From Cyclobacteriaceae bacterium (GTDB lineage: Bacteria; Bacteroidota; Bacteroidia; Cytophagales; Cyclobacteriaceae): a stretch of 63,261 bases of DNA. Below the pieces are notes generated by a model that had not been told where the DNA came from, searched no databases, and was given only the letters and a program-made list of their open reading frames with translations. A program made the position numbers and the translations under genes. Location: NCBI GenBank assembly GCA_016787645.1, contig JAEUUF010000020.1:202062-265322 (forward strand), written 5' to 3'. Of this stretch, positions 1 to 8,883 are shown one piece after another (the first letter of the stretch is position 1; each line of letters opens with the position of its first letter).

Positions 1-1145
1 ATGGCAAACAGCATGGCAAGCGGAATGACGCTGGATACAATCAAACCAGCCCGAAGATTTCCGAGCAACAAGACGAGAATGAAGATCACGATCAGAGCGC
101 CCTCCGCAAGGTTTTTAGTAACGGTGTTGATCGCCTTGTCTACGAGCTTGGTGCGGTCAAGGAAAGGATCGATCGTGATGCCTTCGGGCAATGTGGTTTT
201 GATGTGTTCAATGCGGGCCTTTACATTCTCGATCACTTCAGAGGAATTGGCTCCTTTGAGCATCATGACTACTGCACCAGTGACTTCTCCGTCCGTGTTG
301 CGCGTCATGGCCCCATACCGGATAGCATGACCCAGTTGAATCTTGGCAACATCCCGCAGAAAAACCGGAGCTCCTGTCGAAGTTGTTTTCAACACAATTA
401 CTTCAAGGTCCTCGAGGCTTCCCACCAATCCTTCCGAGCGGATGAAATAGGCATTTGGTTTTCGATCAATGTAAGCGCCTCCGGTATTTTGGTTATTCTT
501 CTCGAGCGCGGTGAAGATGTCATTCACGCCAAGGTCGAAACTGCGGAGCTTGTCCGTGTTTACTGCGATCTCATATTGCTTGAGCCGGCCACCATAGCTG
601 CTGACATCAGCCACACCCGGAGTACCCAACAATTGCCTGCGCACGATCCAATCCTGGATGGTTCGAAGGTCCATCGGGGTGTATTTGTTTTCGTATCCTT
701 TCTCCGGGTGAATAACGTATTGATAGATTTCCCCGAGGCCCGTAGTGATCGGGGCCAGTTTGGGAGATCCTACACCGGGCGGAATCTGGCTCTGAATTTC
801 GGTGAGACGCTCATTCACCTGTTGACGAGCCCAGTAAACATCGATGTCATCCTCGAAGACGATGGTTACTACTGAAAGCCCGAATCTCGAAAAAGAACGG
901 ACTTCGTGAATGCCGGGAATCGTGGCGACGTTTTGCTCAACCGGAAATGTCACCAGGCGCTCTATGTCGAGCGCGGACTGTGAGGGAGCCACGGTGATTA
1001 CCTGCACCTGGTTGTTGGTAATGTCGGGAACCGCGTCAATGGGAAGATGCCGCAATGCGTTAAGCCCCCAAATGATCAGGCCGACCGTGAGCAAACCAAC
1101 CACCAATTTGTTGCGGATAGAAAAGGTTATGATCTTATCCAGCAT
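1..1145 (-). CDS. CusA/CzcA-family heavy-metal RND efflux pump, N-terminal part (cut by window edge)
   Basis: Inner-membrane proton-driven pump subunit that exports heavy-metal ions (Cu/Ag or Co/Zn/Cd type) through a periplasmic adaptor and an outer-membrane channel. About 381 residues are visible. The ATG at 1145 opens a frame beginning MLDKIITFSIRNKLVV, the usual HME-RND start, with the first membrane helix at about 10-30. The periplasmic porter region follows, with segments such as DIERLVTFPVE, VFEDDIDVYWARQQVNERL and GGRLKQYEI. The frame then enters the second helix (ALIVIFILVLLLGNLRA) and a third before the edge. The ion-specific residues of TM4 and the central domain lie outside the window, so the metal cannot be named. 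The small exported-protein gene lies 83 bp upstream. No adaptor gene (CusB-like) stands between them. Family certain, substrate unknown. Confidence 0.93.
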   Translation of the reverse strand, partial: MLDKIITFSIRNKLVVGLLTVGLIIWGLNALRHLPIDAVPDITNNQVQVITVAPSQSALDIERLVTFPVEQNVATIPGIHEVRSFSRFGLSVVTIVFEDDIDVYWARQQVNERLTEIQSQIPPGVGSPKLAPITTGLGEIYQYVIHPEKGYENKYTPMDLRTIQDWIVRRQLLGTPGVADVSSYGGRLKQYEIAVNTDKLRSFDLGVNDIFTALEKNNQNTGGAYIDRKPNAYFIRSEGLVGSLEDLEVIVLKTTSTGAPVFLRDVAKIQLGHAIRYGAMTRNTDGEVTGAVVMMLKGANSSEVIENVKARIEHIKTTLPEGITIDPFLDRTKLVDKAINTVTKNLAEGALIVIFILVLLLGNLRAGLIVSSVIPLAMLFA

Positions 1146-1180
1146 AAGTTTTCATGATTAAGAAATAGAAAAAGGAACAG

Positions 1181-1204
1181 GCGCAGTGAAGAACCCCGCT
1201 GCGC
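1181..1204 (-). terminator. Possible weak hairpin between the small exported protein and the RND pump
   Basis: Six-base arms GCGCAG and CTGCGC (1181-1186 and 1199-1204) enclose a 12-base loop. In the minus direction they are followed by a T-rich stretch (about 1162-1180). It could lower or control read-through into the pump gene. The stem is short, so this is tentative. Confidence 0.3.
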
Positions 1205-1228
1205 TCAGATTACACCCGCCGTGCGGAA

Positions 1229-1597
1229 TCAGGCCCGGGGCGGCTGGAAGATTTCCTCAAGACCTGAGGAAGGAATAAAGGCGATGTAGGTGGAACCGAA
1301 TACAGGCACCTGGGCAAGACTGAACGTAGTAAGCGAAAGTTTTTGTTCAGGACTCGTGAATGTTGGGGAGGCAAATGAATTGCCGCAATCTTTGAAGGGC
1401 AACTTCATGTCCGTTGAATCATGGGCTACATCCGTCTTGTAGTGCATGGCCAGGAAATCAAAGAAGGACATCTCAGGAACCTTTGAACGATGCTCCAGGT
1501 AATGCTCGACGAGCAGCGGAAGGCTGAAAAGTTCATCCATCTCGGTAAACAAACCCAGGTGAAGAACCAGCATAAATATGGCCGCTAAACGCCTCAT
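1229..1597 (-). CDS. Small exported protein upstream of the metal efflux pump
   Basis: 122 residues from the ATG at 1597. A longer reading from TTG at 1618 is rejected because a full Bacteroidota promoter (-7 box TACATTTG, 1606-1613) lies across it. The N-terminus MRRLAAIFMLVLHLGLF is hydrophobic like a signal peptide or anchor. The rest is polar and ends in FQPPRA, a proline-rich tail that I recall from small unnamed proteins beside Bacteroidota metal pumps. It keeps a few histidines (HYLEHRS, HYKTDVAHD) but has no Cys pair. A periplasmic role in metal handling is inferred from position and export signal only. I do not recognise a named family. Confidence 0.7.
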   Translation of the reverse strand: MRRLAAIFMLVLHLGLFTEMDELFSLPLLVEHYLEHRSKVPEMSFFDFLAMHYKTDVAHDSTDMKLPFKDCGNSFASPTFTSPEQKLSLTTFSLAQVPVFGSTYIAFIPSSGLEEIFQPPRA

Positions 1598-1605
1598 AAC
1601 GAGGG

Positions 1606-1633
1606 CAAATGTACCCAAAAACGCTAAAACAAA
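1606..1633 (-). promoter_or_regulatory. Promoter of the metal-efflux operon
   Basis: On the minus strand TTTG (1630-1633), a 16-bp spacer and TACATTTG (1606-1613) match the Bacteroidota sigma consensus TTTG/TAnnTTTG. The start ATG at 1597 is 8 nt behind the -7 box. The site overlaps the 3' end of the radical SAM gene. Confidence 0.6.
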
Positions 1634-2685
1634 CTAAGATTACCCCCCCGGCGAAAGTGGGTGATGTCCATAGCCGGCATTTTTCTTCCTTGGAAGTACT
1701 TGTTCTTGGAGGTGCGGTACAATTGGTGAATAATATCCGCGAGATTTCCTTCACCGGCCATGCGCCGACCAAAGGTTGAATCACTTACTTGCCCTCCGTG
1801 CATGGAAGAAATCTGATTCCACACTTTTGCAAAACGGTCGGGAAAATTCTTATGGAGCCAATCTTCGAAAATCTTGGCAACCGCACCATTGAGGCGGACC
1901 ACTGTCATTCCGGCTGTCATTGCACCATGTTCTGCGGCAAGCCGGAGAATTTCGGGAATTTCATGATGATTTAATCCCGGTATAATTGGTGCATTCATGA
2001 TGCCGACCGGAATGTTCTCTTTGGCCAGTTGCTCCACGGTCTTCAGGCGCTTGATGGCGATGGAGGTGCGCGGCTCCATGGCACGTCTGAGGTCTTCATC
2101 CAGGGTGGTAATGGAGATCATTACCTGGACTAGCCGATCGGCTGCAAGATCTTTCAAAATGTCGATGTCGCGTGTGATGAGGCCGTTTTTGGTAATGATG
2201 CCCACCGGGTGCCTGAAGCGGGCCAGTACTTTCAACATGCCACGGGTAAGCTGCATTCGACGTTCCAGCGGCTGATAACAGTCGGTGTTTCCACTCAGCA
2301 TAATCGGCGAGACCTTCCAGGAAGAATCCGACAGTTGCTTTTGAAGTGTAGCCGCGGCATTCGTCTTGGCCACAATCCTGGATTCAAAATCAAGCCCTGC
2401 ACTAAAGCCGTAATATTCGTGGGTGTTGCGCGCATAGCAGTAGATGCATCCATGCTCGCATCCCTGATAGGGGTTCATGGAGTAGGCCATGCCCAGGTCG
2501 GGACTGTTGACGGGGTTGATGATCTTGCGTGGATGCTCGATGAAGACCTGTGTCTGCGGATTGACCTGGAAGTCTTCATCAATTCCCTCGATGTGCTCGG
2601 TTACAAATTCAGCTTTTAGGAACTTGTTCGCCGGCTTGATCTGGGAACCACGACCTTTCAGATAGGAGGAATCGTCCACCCGCAA
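1624..2685 (-). CDS. PA0069/Rv2578c-family radical SAM protein (SplB-like)
   Basis: 353-residue cytosolic radical SAM enzyme of the family often annotated as PA0069 or SplB-like. The cluster motif is C76-x3-C80-x2-C83 in NPYQGCEHGCIYCYARNTHEY. The N-terminal KGRGSQIKPANKF matches the family's usual opening. Further conserved stretches are GNTDCYQPLERR (radical SAM sheet) and NAPIIPGLNHHEI. Members are related to spore photoproduct lyase, but their reaction is unknown, so DNA repair should not be assumed. The start is TTG at 2685, and no ATG lies upstream in frame. The divergent PLP-enzyme gene starts only 38 bp away, also with TTG. Codon use looks native. Confidence 0.9.
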   Translation of the reverse strand: MRVDDSSYLKGRGSQIKPANKFLKAEFVTEHIEGIDEDFQVNPQTQVFIEHPRKIINPVNSPDLGMAYSMNPYQGCEHGCIYCYARNTHEYYGFSAGLDFESRIVAKTNAAATLQKQLSDSSWKVSPIMLSGNTDCYQPLERRMQLTRGMLKVLARFRHPVGIITKNGLITRDIDILKDLAADRLVQVMISITTLDEDLRRAMEPRTSIAIKRLKTVEQLAKENIPVGIMNAPIIPGLNHHEIPEILRLAAEHGAMTAGMTVVRLNGAVAKIFEDWLHKNFPDRFAKVWNQISSMHGGQVSDSTFGRRMAGEGNLADIIHQLYRTSKNKYFQGRKMPAMDITHFRRGGNLSLF

Positions 2686-2723
2686 TAATACTAAATAAAT
2701 TAGTAGAAACTAAACAATACGCG

Positions 2724-3605
2724 TTGATTTCGTACTCACAAACGCCAATCCAGGAAATTGAATCCCCTTTCCTGACCGAAGCGGGTGTTCGACTTCTCGT
2801 GAAGCGGGAGGACCTGAACCATCCGGAAGTCTCCGGGAACAAATGGTGGAAATTGAAATACAACCTCGAGCAGGCTAACGAGGAGGGTCAAGATACACTA
2901 CTCACTTTTGGAGGCGCCTATTCCAATCACTTGTACGCAGTGGCTGCTGCGGCTTCTGCGCTGGGCATGAAAAGCATCGGGATAGTCAGAGGTGAAGAAA
3001 CGTTGCCGCTTAATTCGACACTGCGTTTTGTGAAGACACGTGGCATGGAGATTCACTACGTATCCCGACAAGCCTATCGCGAAAAACAGAACGCTAATTT
3101 TCTCCATGAGCTGGAGGAGAAATTTGGGCGATTCTATATGCTCCCTGAAGGAGGGACCAATGCGCTGGCCGTAAAGGGTTGCCTGGAATTTTCAATGCAG
3201 CTTGTTGCAGAAACCGAATTTGATACGCTTTGCCTGCCGGTTGGAACAGGCGGGACCATGGCCGGGATGGTAGCCGGTCTTAAACAGCACCAGCAGGCCA
3301 TCGGCATTTCGGTGTTGAAGCACGGCGAATTTTTGAATGAGGAAGTAAAACGATGGCTGACCGCTGACGCCTCTAACTGGCGGATTGAAACTGGCTTTGA
3401 TTTCGGAGGATATGCGAAGAGCAACCGTGAGCTACTCGATTTCATCCGCATGACCCAGGAACAACATAACCTTCCTCTCGACCAGGTTTACACGGCAAAG
3501 ACGTTGTTCGGTATTTATGAGTTGATTCGCGCGGGAAAAATCAGAAGGTCATCCGTGGTGATGATGTTGCACACCGGCGGATTGCAGGGGGCATTAGCCG
3601 AATAA
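2724..3605 (+). CDS. PLP-dependent D-cysteine desulfhydrase / ACC deaminase-family enzyme
   Basis: 293-residue fold-type II PLP enzyme. SGNKWWKLKYNL carries the likely Schiff-base lysine, K40. GGAYSNHLYAVAAA and PVGTGGTMAGMVAG (phosphate-binding loop) are typical of the ACC deaminase/D-cysteine desulfhydrase family. The likely reaction is breakdown of D-cysteine to pyruvate, H2S and ammonia. Annotation as ACC deaminase is common but usually not correct without its specific residues, which I cannot confirm here. It begins at TTG (2724), because the first in-frame ATG is about 80 residues later and would remove the PLP lysine. Its last 12 bases overlap the convergent radA gene. Confidence 0.85.
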   Translation: MISYSQTPIQEIESPFLTEAGVRLLVKREDLNHPEVSGNKWWKLKYNLEQANEEGQDTLLTFGGAYSNHLYAVAAAASALGMKSIGIVRGEETLPLNSTLRFVKTRGMEIHYVSRQAYREKQNANFLHELEEKFGRFYMLPEGGTNALAVKGCLEFSMQLVAETEFDTLCLPVGTGGTMAGMVAGLKQHQQAIGISVLKHGEFLNEEVKRWLTADASNWRIETGFDFGGYAKSNRELLDFIRMTQEQHNLPLDQVYTAKTLFGIYELIRAGKIRRSSVVMMLHTGGLQGALAE

Positions 3606-4967
3606 ATCTTGCAGCACTTCGGTTAGTTTTCCCAAACTCTTGATCTTGATTTTTTGACGGGCGCTGGAATTATGTTTGTTAAACCGTGAAATGTAGATCT
3701 CCTCGAAACCCAATTTTTCAGCTTCGGAAATCCGTTGTTCAATCCGGTTCACCGCGCGCAGTTCTCCGCCCAAGCCGATTTCGGCAGCGAAGCAGCGTTT
3801 CTCGGAAACGGCAATCTCTTCCATGGAGGAAATGATGGAAATGCAGATGGCGAGGTCAATGGCGGGATCTTCGATGCGCAGGCCGCCGGCCATGTTGAGA
3901 AAAACATCCTGTGTGCTCATGCGGAACCCGCAGCGTTTTTCGAGAACGGCGAGCAGCATATTCAGGCGTTTCTGATCAAAGCCAGTAGGAGTTCTTTGGG
4001 GAGTTCCATACGAAGCCGGGCTGACCAGTGATTGCACCTCGATGAGTAAAGGCCGGTTGCCCTCCAAGGTGGCACCAATGGTAGTGCCGCTAGTTGCTTC
4101 TTCTTTTTGAGAGATGAGAATCTCTGAAGGATTGTTCACTTGCCTCAATCCCGTTTCAAGCATTTCATAGATTCCGATCTCCGCGGTTGATCCAAAACGA
4201 TTCTTGGTGGTACGTAGCATTCGGTAGGCAAAATGCTGGTCGCCCTCAAATTGAAGGACGGTGTCTACCATGTGTTCAAGCACCTTGGGACCTGCCAGCG
4301 TTCCGTCTTTCGTGATGTGGCCCACAAGAAAAACCGGCGTGTTGGTTTCCTTGGCAAACTTCATGAGCTCGCCTGCGCACTGCCGAACCTGGCCGATACT
4401 TCCCGGCGTACTGTCCATCAAGGGGGAATAGAGCGTCTGGATGGAGTCAACAATAAGTAACTGTGGCATGAGCGATTCGAGCGCCAGGAAAATATTCTTT
4501 GTATTGGTTTCGGTGAGCGTGAAGAAGGTTTTGGAATCAACATTAACCCCCAATCGTTGCGCACGCATTTTGATTTGCTGCTCGCTTTCCTCTCCGGAAA
4601 CATACAAGGTTTTCAGGTTAGGCAGCGCAAGCCCGGCCTGGAGCATCAATGTGGACTTACCAATACCAGGCTCTCCGCCAATGAGAACAAGCGAGCCGGG
4701 GACAATTCCTCCTCCCAGTACCCGATCAAGCTCCTGGTCGCCCGTAGGGATCCTGGTTTCTTTTCCAGACTCAATCTCAGCAAGAATTTTAGGCTGAATC
4801 GTTTTGGAGCGTGTGCTTTCCTGGCGCCATTCATTCTTCTCGTCGCCCTTGGTGACTACTTCCTCGACGAAGGAGTTCCATGTCCCGCAGGATGGACATT
4901 TCCCCATCCACTTTGAGGATTCGTGGCCGCAGCTTTGGCAGAAGAACACGGATTTTGACTTCGCCAT
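3594..4967 (-). CDS. radA: DNA repair protein RadA (Sms)
   Basis: 457-residue RecA-like helicase that drives branch migration during recombinational repair. The domains run in the standard order: a C4 zinc finger (C10, C13, C24, C27), the Walker A loop GGEPGIGKST (97-106), Walker B LLIVDSIQT (about 170-178), the RadA-specific KNRFGST motif (255-261), and a C-terminal Lon-protease-like domain. Length is normal for the family. The ATG at 4967 shares one base with the stop of the upstream SDR gene (TAATG), so the two are translationally coupled. The 3' end overlaps the convergent PLP-enzyme gene by 12 bp. Confidence 0.97.
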   Translation of the reverse strand: MAKSKSVFFCQSCGHESSKWMGKCPSCGTWNSFVEEVVTKGDEKNEWRQESTRSKTIQPKILAEIESGKETRIPTGDQELDRVLGGGIVPGSLVLIGGEPGIGKSTLMLQAGLALPNLKTLYVSGEESEQQIKMRAQRLGVNVDSKTFFTLTETNTKNIFLALESLMPQLLIVDSIQTLYSPLMDSTPGSIGQVRQCAGELMKFAKETNTPVFLVGHITKDGTLAGPKVLEHMVDTVLQFEGDQHFAYRMLRTTKNRFGSTAEIGIYEMLETGLRQVNNPSEILISQKEEATSGTTIGATLEGNRPLLIEVQSLVSPASYGTPQRTPTGFDQKRLNMLLAVLEKRCGFRMSTQDVFLNMAGGLRIEDPAIDLAICISIISSMEEIAVSEKRCFAAEIGLGGELRAVNRIEQRISEAEKLGFEEIYISRFNKHNSSARQKIKIKSLGKLTEVLQDLFG

Positions 4968-5773
4968 TATTTCAGCGGGCTATTCGCCTCCTTCGCCATT
5001 ACCTTGTAAACCAGTTTATCGGTTAGCCCCGGGAGCCATTTGTTGAGGAATACGGTGAATTTTCCCTGTGCGGTCAGGATTAGAATTTTCTTGCGCCGGA
5101 GCGTGGCCTTGTAAATATGCTCAGCGCATTCTTCGGCCGACATCATCTTGTTTTCGTCACGGGGAGAATCACCCTGTAGGGTGCCGTCTTTGGTCAGTGA
5201 GCGCTTCCGGATGTTGGAAGTTGTGAAGCCCGGACATGCGGTCATGACGTGGACGTCTTTCTTGAGCATTTCTGTCCGCAACACTTCCAGGAATCCATTG
5301 AGTGCAAATTTTGATGAAGAGTAACCGGTCCGTGCCGGCAGGCCGCGATAGCCCGCAATGGAAGAGATTCCGATAACCGATCCTTTGTTTTTCAGAATTT
5401 CCGGGAGACAATATTTCGTCGCGTAAAGCACACCATAAAAATTGATGTCCATCACTCTGCGGATCACCTCCAGGTCAACATCCTCAAAAAGTGCACGCAT
5501 GGTGACGCCGGCGTTGTTGATGAGAATGTCTATGCGCCCAAAGAGGCGTTTGGCTTCTTCCGCCATTCGCCGATTGTCGTCTTCCCGGCTAACATCGGCG
5601 GAAAAGCCGTGAATGTCAATCCCATTGGCGCGGAGTTCCTGGACCGCGGCCTCGAGGTCTGAGGTGTTACGCCCGGTAATCAGGATGCGGGAGCCGTTTC
5701 TGCCAAATACCTCAGCAAGGGCTTTGCCGATCCCTGAGGATCCACCGGTAATGATGACGACCTTGTCTTTCAT
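4967..5773 (-). CDS. SDR-family short-chain dehydrogenase/reductase
   Basis: 268-residue NAD(P)-dependent oxidoreductase with a Rossmann fold. The cofactor motif TGGSSGIG lies at 9-16, NNAG at 86-89, and the catalytic Ser (SS at 137-138), Tyr151 and Lys155 in YSSSK. The arginine after the second strand (ITGRN) favours NADPH. A C-terminal stretch (KILILTAQGKFTVFLNKWLPGL) is amphipathic, as in the DHRS7-like membrane-associated subgroup. The substrate cannot be read from the sequence. It lies between the SNF2 helicase (10 bp upstream) and radA (1-bp overlap), so it is probably co-transcribed with both. Confidence 0.9.
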   Translation of the reverse strand: MKDKVVIITGGSSGIGKALAEVFGRNGSRILITGRNTSDLEAAVQELRANGIDIHGFSADVSREDDNRRMAEEAKRLFGRIDILINNAGVTMRALFEDVDLEVIRRVMDINFYGVLYATKYCLPEILKNKGSVIGISSIAGYRGLPARTGYSSSKFALNGFLEVLRTEMLKKDVHVMTACPGFTTSNIRKRSLTKDGTLQGDSPRDENKMMSAEECAEHIYKATLRRKKILILTAQGKFTVFLNKWLPGLTDKLVYKVMAKEANSPLK

Positions 5774-5783
5774 GGATAATGTA

Positions 5784-8735
5784 CTAATTGAGCATCATTT
5801 CAATGTCGGCCCGGGTTAGCATTTTCACGATGCTCTCTTCAGTGGTAATCAGGTTTTCCGAAAGCTTGAGTTTACTCTTCTGCAACTGAAGAATTTTCTC
5901 TTCGACGGTATTCCGGGTAATAAACTTGTAAGTGAAAACCTTCTTCTTCTGCCCGATGCGGTGAGCCCGGTCAATCGCTTGTTGCTCCACGGCCGGATTC
6001 CACCAGGGATCCAGAATGAAGACGTAATCCGCCTGGGTGAGGTTCAATCCTAATCCACCGGCCTTGATGGAAATGAGAAATATCTTGAGGTTGGGGTCCT
6101 TGTTGAATTTCTCCACTTGGTCTTTCCGATCCATGCTCGACCCATCGAGATAAGCATACTGGATCTTTTTTGAAGCGAGCAATTCCCGTACAATCTCCAG
6201 GTGCTTCACAAACTGGCTGAAGATAAGCAGCTTGTGCCCTTCAAGGATGGCGTTATCGATCATGTGTGAGAGATCTTCCAGTTTGCCCGAATCCCCTTTA
6301 TAGGTCATGTCCACCATGCGGGGATGGTTGGACAACTGGCGTAGTTTGGTGAGTCCTTCCAGGATGGTCATTCGGGAGTTATTGATCCCTTCTTTTTCAA
6401 TGTAATCCAGGATCTTGCTGCGATAGAATGATTTTGCCTCCTCGTACTTCTGCTCCTGGGCGGGAGAGAGGTTGGTGTAGTAAATGTTCTCCACTTTTTC
6501 CGGGAGGTCAGTGGCGACCTGCGATTTCAGCCGGCGGAGAATGAATGGCTTGATGATGGCATTCAGTTTTTTGGTCTTGGCCTCGTCCTTCTGCTTTTCG
6601 ATTGGGACCAAGAATTCATTTTTGAAATAGGACTGACCGCCCAGCAGGCCGGGGTTGATGAAGGTCATCTGTGACCAAAGATCCATGGTGGTATTTTCCA
6701 GCGGCGTACCGGTGAGAGTCAGCTTGTGACGCGACTTCAGTTGCAGTACCGCCTTTGCAATATTGGAAGTGGGGTTCTTGATGACCTGGGATTCGTCAAG
6801 AATGATGTAATTGAAAAAGAACTGCTGCAGCAATTCAATGTCCAGCCGGGTGATGCCATAGGACGTAAGAACAACATCATACTGGCTGAATTGCTGGATG
6901 TTCTTATTCCGGTTTGTACCCGTGTAGGTCAGGATTTTCAAATCGGAGGTAAACTTGGCGGCTTCCATTTCCCAGTTGTAGATGAGCGAAGTGGGCATGA
7001 TCAGCAGCGAGGTACCCGTGCTTCCTTTTTCCTTTTCTGATTCCAGGAGCGCCAGGGTTTGTACCGTTTTCCCAAGACCCATGTCATCGGCGAGGCAGCC
7101 CCCGAGATTAAATTCATTCAGGAATCGTAGCCAGTTATAACCCGCCTTTTGATAAGGACGAAGTTCTCCATTGAATCCCTTGGGAAGCGGGTAGTCGCGG
7201 ATTCCTGTAAAATTCTCGAGGTGCTTCAGCCGATCACTGATGTGCACTTTGGCAAGGTTACCCTCCTGGAGGTCTTTCACGAGATTAACATGGTACTTCC
7301 GCAACACGGGCTTCTCGTTCTTGCCATGGGTTTCGCTCAAGGCAAACAGGTCGCCATACTTGACCAGCCAGGCATCCGGGATGATCGCGATTTCACCGTT
7401 GGGGAGTTTGAACTCGACTTTCTTCTTGAGAATAATCTTTCGGAGTTCCTTGAAACTGATTTCATACTCTCCGAACCGAATTCGGGCATGAATGTCAAAC
7501 CAATCGATACTTTCCTTGACCTCCAGCTCCATTACCGCCTTACCGACAAAATACTTCTTGTCGCGATTGTCAGGCTGACTCACTTCAAAGCCGAAGTTGA
7601 GCAGATTGCTCCGGTTTTCGTTGATCCACGAGAAGGCCTGCGACTTATCAATCGCCGCCCGGAAATTTCCACCGATGGGGAGGCCCAGTTTAACCAGTGT
7701 ATTGGCAAATTTCTTTTCAGATTCCGTGTCGCGTTTTACCCGGTGGAAGACGTAGTCATTGCCGGTTTTCTCCATCATGACACTGACAGGATCCGGATCC
7801 CCACCGCGGATCTTATGCTTACCATACTTGAAGGACAGGTCAAATACAATTTTCCCAGCCTCATCGTTCGGATTGTGTTCGCCGGATGAGGCCTCGAACA
7901 GTGAGGGGACTTCCTTGCTGCTGACAGGAGGAAGCTCGGAAATGGTGAGCAGCGGGTGAGGCTCAAGGCCATTTTTTAGAATTTGGAATCCCTGGACGTC
8001 AATATCTTCGAAGGAACCGATGAGCGAAGTGATGAAATTCTTGTAATAGTTCTCTTCGAGATTTTTTGGAATCACAATGTTGGCCTTGGATAGGAACGGC
8101 TGAAGTTTTTTACCATCGACGGCCTTGTCGAAACCATACAATTTGCCATTGACTACGATCCAGGCCGGATTCTTGCAGACCATGTAGGCGTTCGGAGAGG
8201 GTAACTCCAGGGTCTTGCCTTCGTAGGTTATCGAAGGATAATAAGTGGTATTTTCCTCCGTGCGGCGCAGGTAGAACCGTATGCTGGCGCGATGTTCAGG
8301 TACTTCAAGTTTCCGCCAGGTAGGTTCTCCATCATTGCCCATTTCATAAAGACGTTTCCCTTTAAGCTTCTCAAGAATCGCGGCTCGCCGTTTTTCCATG
8401 TAGGCGTCGATCTGGTCTTGCAGAAGACGCTCTTCGCCTTTTTCTTTCTTGTAGACCCGGATGAAAAATTCTTCCGGCTTCATGATCTTCTTGGAAAAGT
8501 GTCGGAGCACAGCATCCTGGTTCATGCTGTCCATCAGCTCGATCAGTTCGAAATCGCGATCGTCGAGGCCCTTGGCAAATTCACGGGCGTTCTTGGAAGA
8601 GATATTCTGGTGCTGGTAGGTGAGCTTCCCTTTTTCGTCCAACCGGACAATAAAGCATTCAAAAATATAGCCCAGGTACTCGTGCTGGTACAGCGAGTAG
8701 ATCAATTGAAACGGCTGGGATGCCGAAACCTTCAT
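5784..8735 (-). CDS. SNF2-family DEAD/DEAH-box helicase-like ATPase
   Basis: 983 residues. The first 500 or so are an N-terminal region of the bacterial SNF2 type, with no zinc-finger SWIM motif that I can see. The SNF2 motor follows: LRPYQKAGYNWL, Walker A DDMGLGKT (550-557), the Walker B variant DESQ (647-650) in place of DEAH, TGTPLENT, and the helicase C half with GGLGLNLTQAD and QAIDRAHRIGQ. Such proteins translocate on double-stranded DNA and often assist RNA polymerase recycling or repair. It is the first gene of a likely helicase-SDR-radA operon. The 148 bp before it contain a palindrome. Confidence 0.93.
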   Translation of the reverse strand: MKVSASQPFQLIYSLYQHEYLGYIFECFIVRLDEKGKLTYQHQNISSKNAREFAKGLDDRDFELIELMDSMNQDAVLRHFSKKIMKPEEFFIRVYKKEKGEERLLQDQIDAYMEKRRAAILEKLKGKRLYEMGNDGEPTWRKLEVPEHRASIRFYLRRTEENTTYYPSITYEGKTLELPSPNAYMVCKNPAWIVVNGKLYGFDKAVDGKKLQPFLSKANIVIPKNLEENYYKNFITSLIGSFEDIDVQGFQILKNGLEPHPLLTISELPPVSSKEVPSLFEASSGEHNPNDEAGKIVFDLSFKYGKHKIRGGDPDPVSVMMEKTGNDYVFHRVKRDTESEKKFANTLVKLGLPIGGNFRAAIDKSQAFSWINENRSNLLNFGFEVSQPDNRDKKYFVGKAVMELEVKESIDWFDIHARIRFGEYEISFKELRKIILKKKVEFKLPNGEIAIIPDAWLVKYGDLFALSETHGKNEKPVLRKYHVNLVKDLQEGNLAKVHISDRLKHLENFTGIRDYPLPKGFNGELRPYQKAGYNWLRFLNEFNLGGCLADDMGLGKTVQTLALLESEKEKGSTGTSLLIMPTSLIYNWEMEAAKFTSDLKILTYTGTNRNKNIQQFSQYDVVLTSYGITRLDIELLQQFFFNYIILDESQVIKNPTSNIAKAVLQLKSRHKLTLTGTPLENTTMDLWSQMTFINPGLLGGQSYFKNEFLVPIEKQKDEAKTKKLNAIIKPFILRRLKSQVATDLPEKVENIYYTNLSPAQEQKYEEAKSFYRSKILDYIEKEGINNSRMTILEGLTKLRQLSNHPRMVDMTYKGDSGKLEDLSHMIDNAILEGHKLLIFSQFVKHLEIVRELLASKKIQYAYLDGSSMDRKDQVEKFNKDPNLKIFLISIKAGGLGLNLTQADYVFILDPWWNPAVEQQAIDRAHRIGQKKKVFTYKFITRNTVEEKILQLQKSKLKLSENLITTEESIVKMLTRADIEMMLN

Positions 8736-8802
8736 GGGGACCTGTTTAGGGCTTGTTGAAACTTCCCCTTTTTCAAAAAGAAGCGGCCCAAGAGGTATGC
8801 AC

Positions 8803-8819
8803 GCTTTTTCGGAAAAAGC
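8803..8819. promoter_or_regulatory. 17-bp palindrome between the LolC/E-type permease and the helicase
   Basis: GCTTTTTC and GAAAAAGC flank a single central base. It lies in the 148-bp gap between the permease stop and the helicase start. It could be an operator or a weak terminator. No T-tract follows on the minus strand beyond the stem itself. Confidence 0.35.
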
Positions 8820-8883
8820 AGAATTGCAATATAATCAATTCACCCTTATGAGGTTAGGTTTTTTACGGCTAATCCGGGCGAGC

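Noticed and set aside
2686..2723. Search for tRNA or small RNA in the short gaps
   Set aside because: Gaps are mostly under 160 bp and none shows a cloverleaf or a known RNA motif by eye.
7149..7889. 246-residue plus-strand frame in the SNF2 gene
   Set aside because: Shadow of the helicase frame, which has clear motor motifs.
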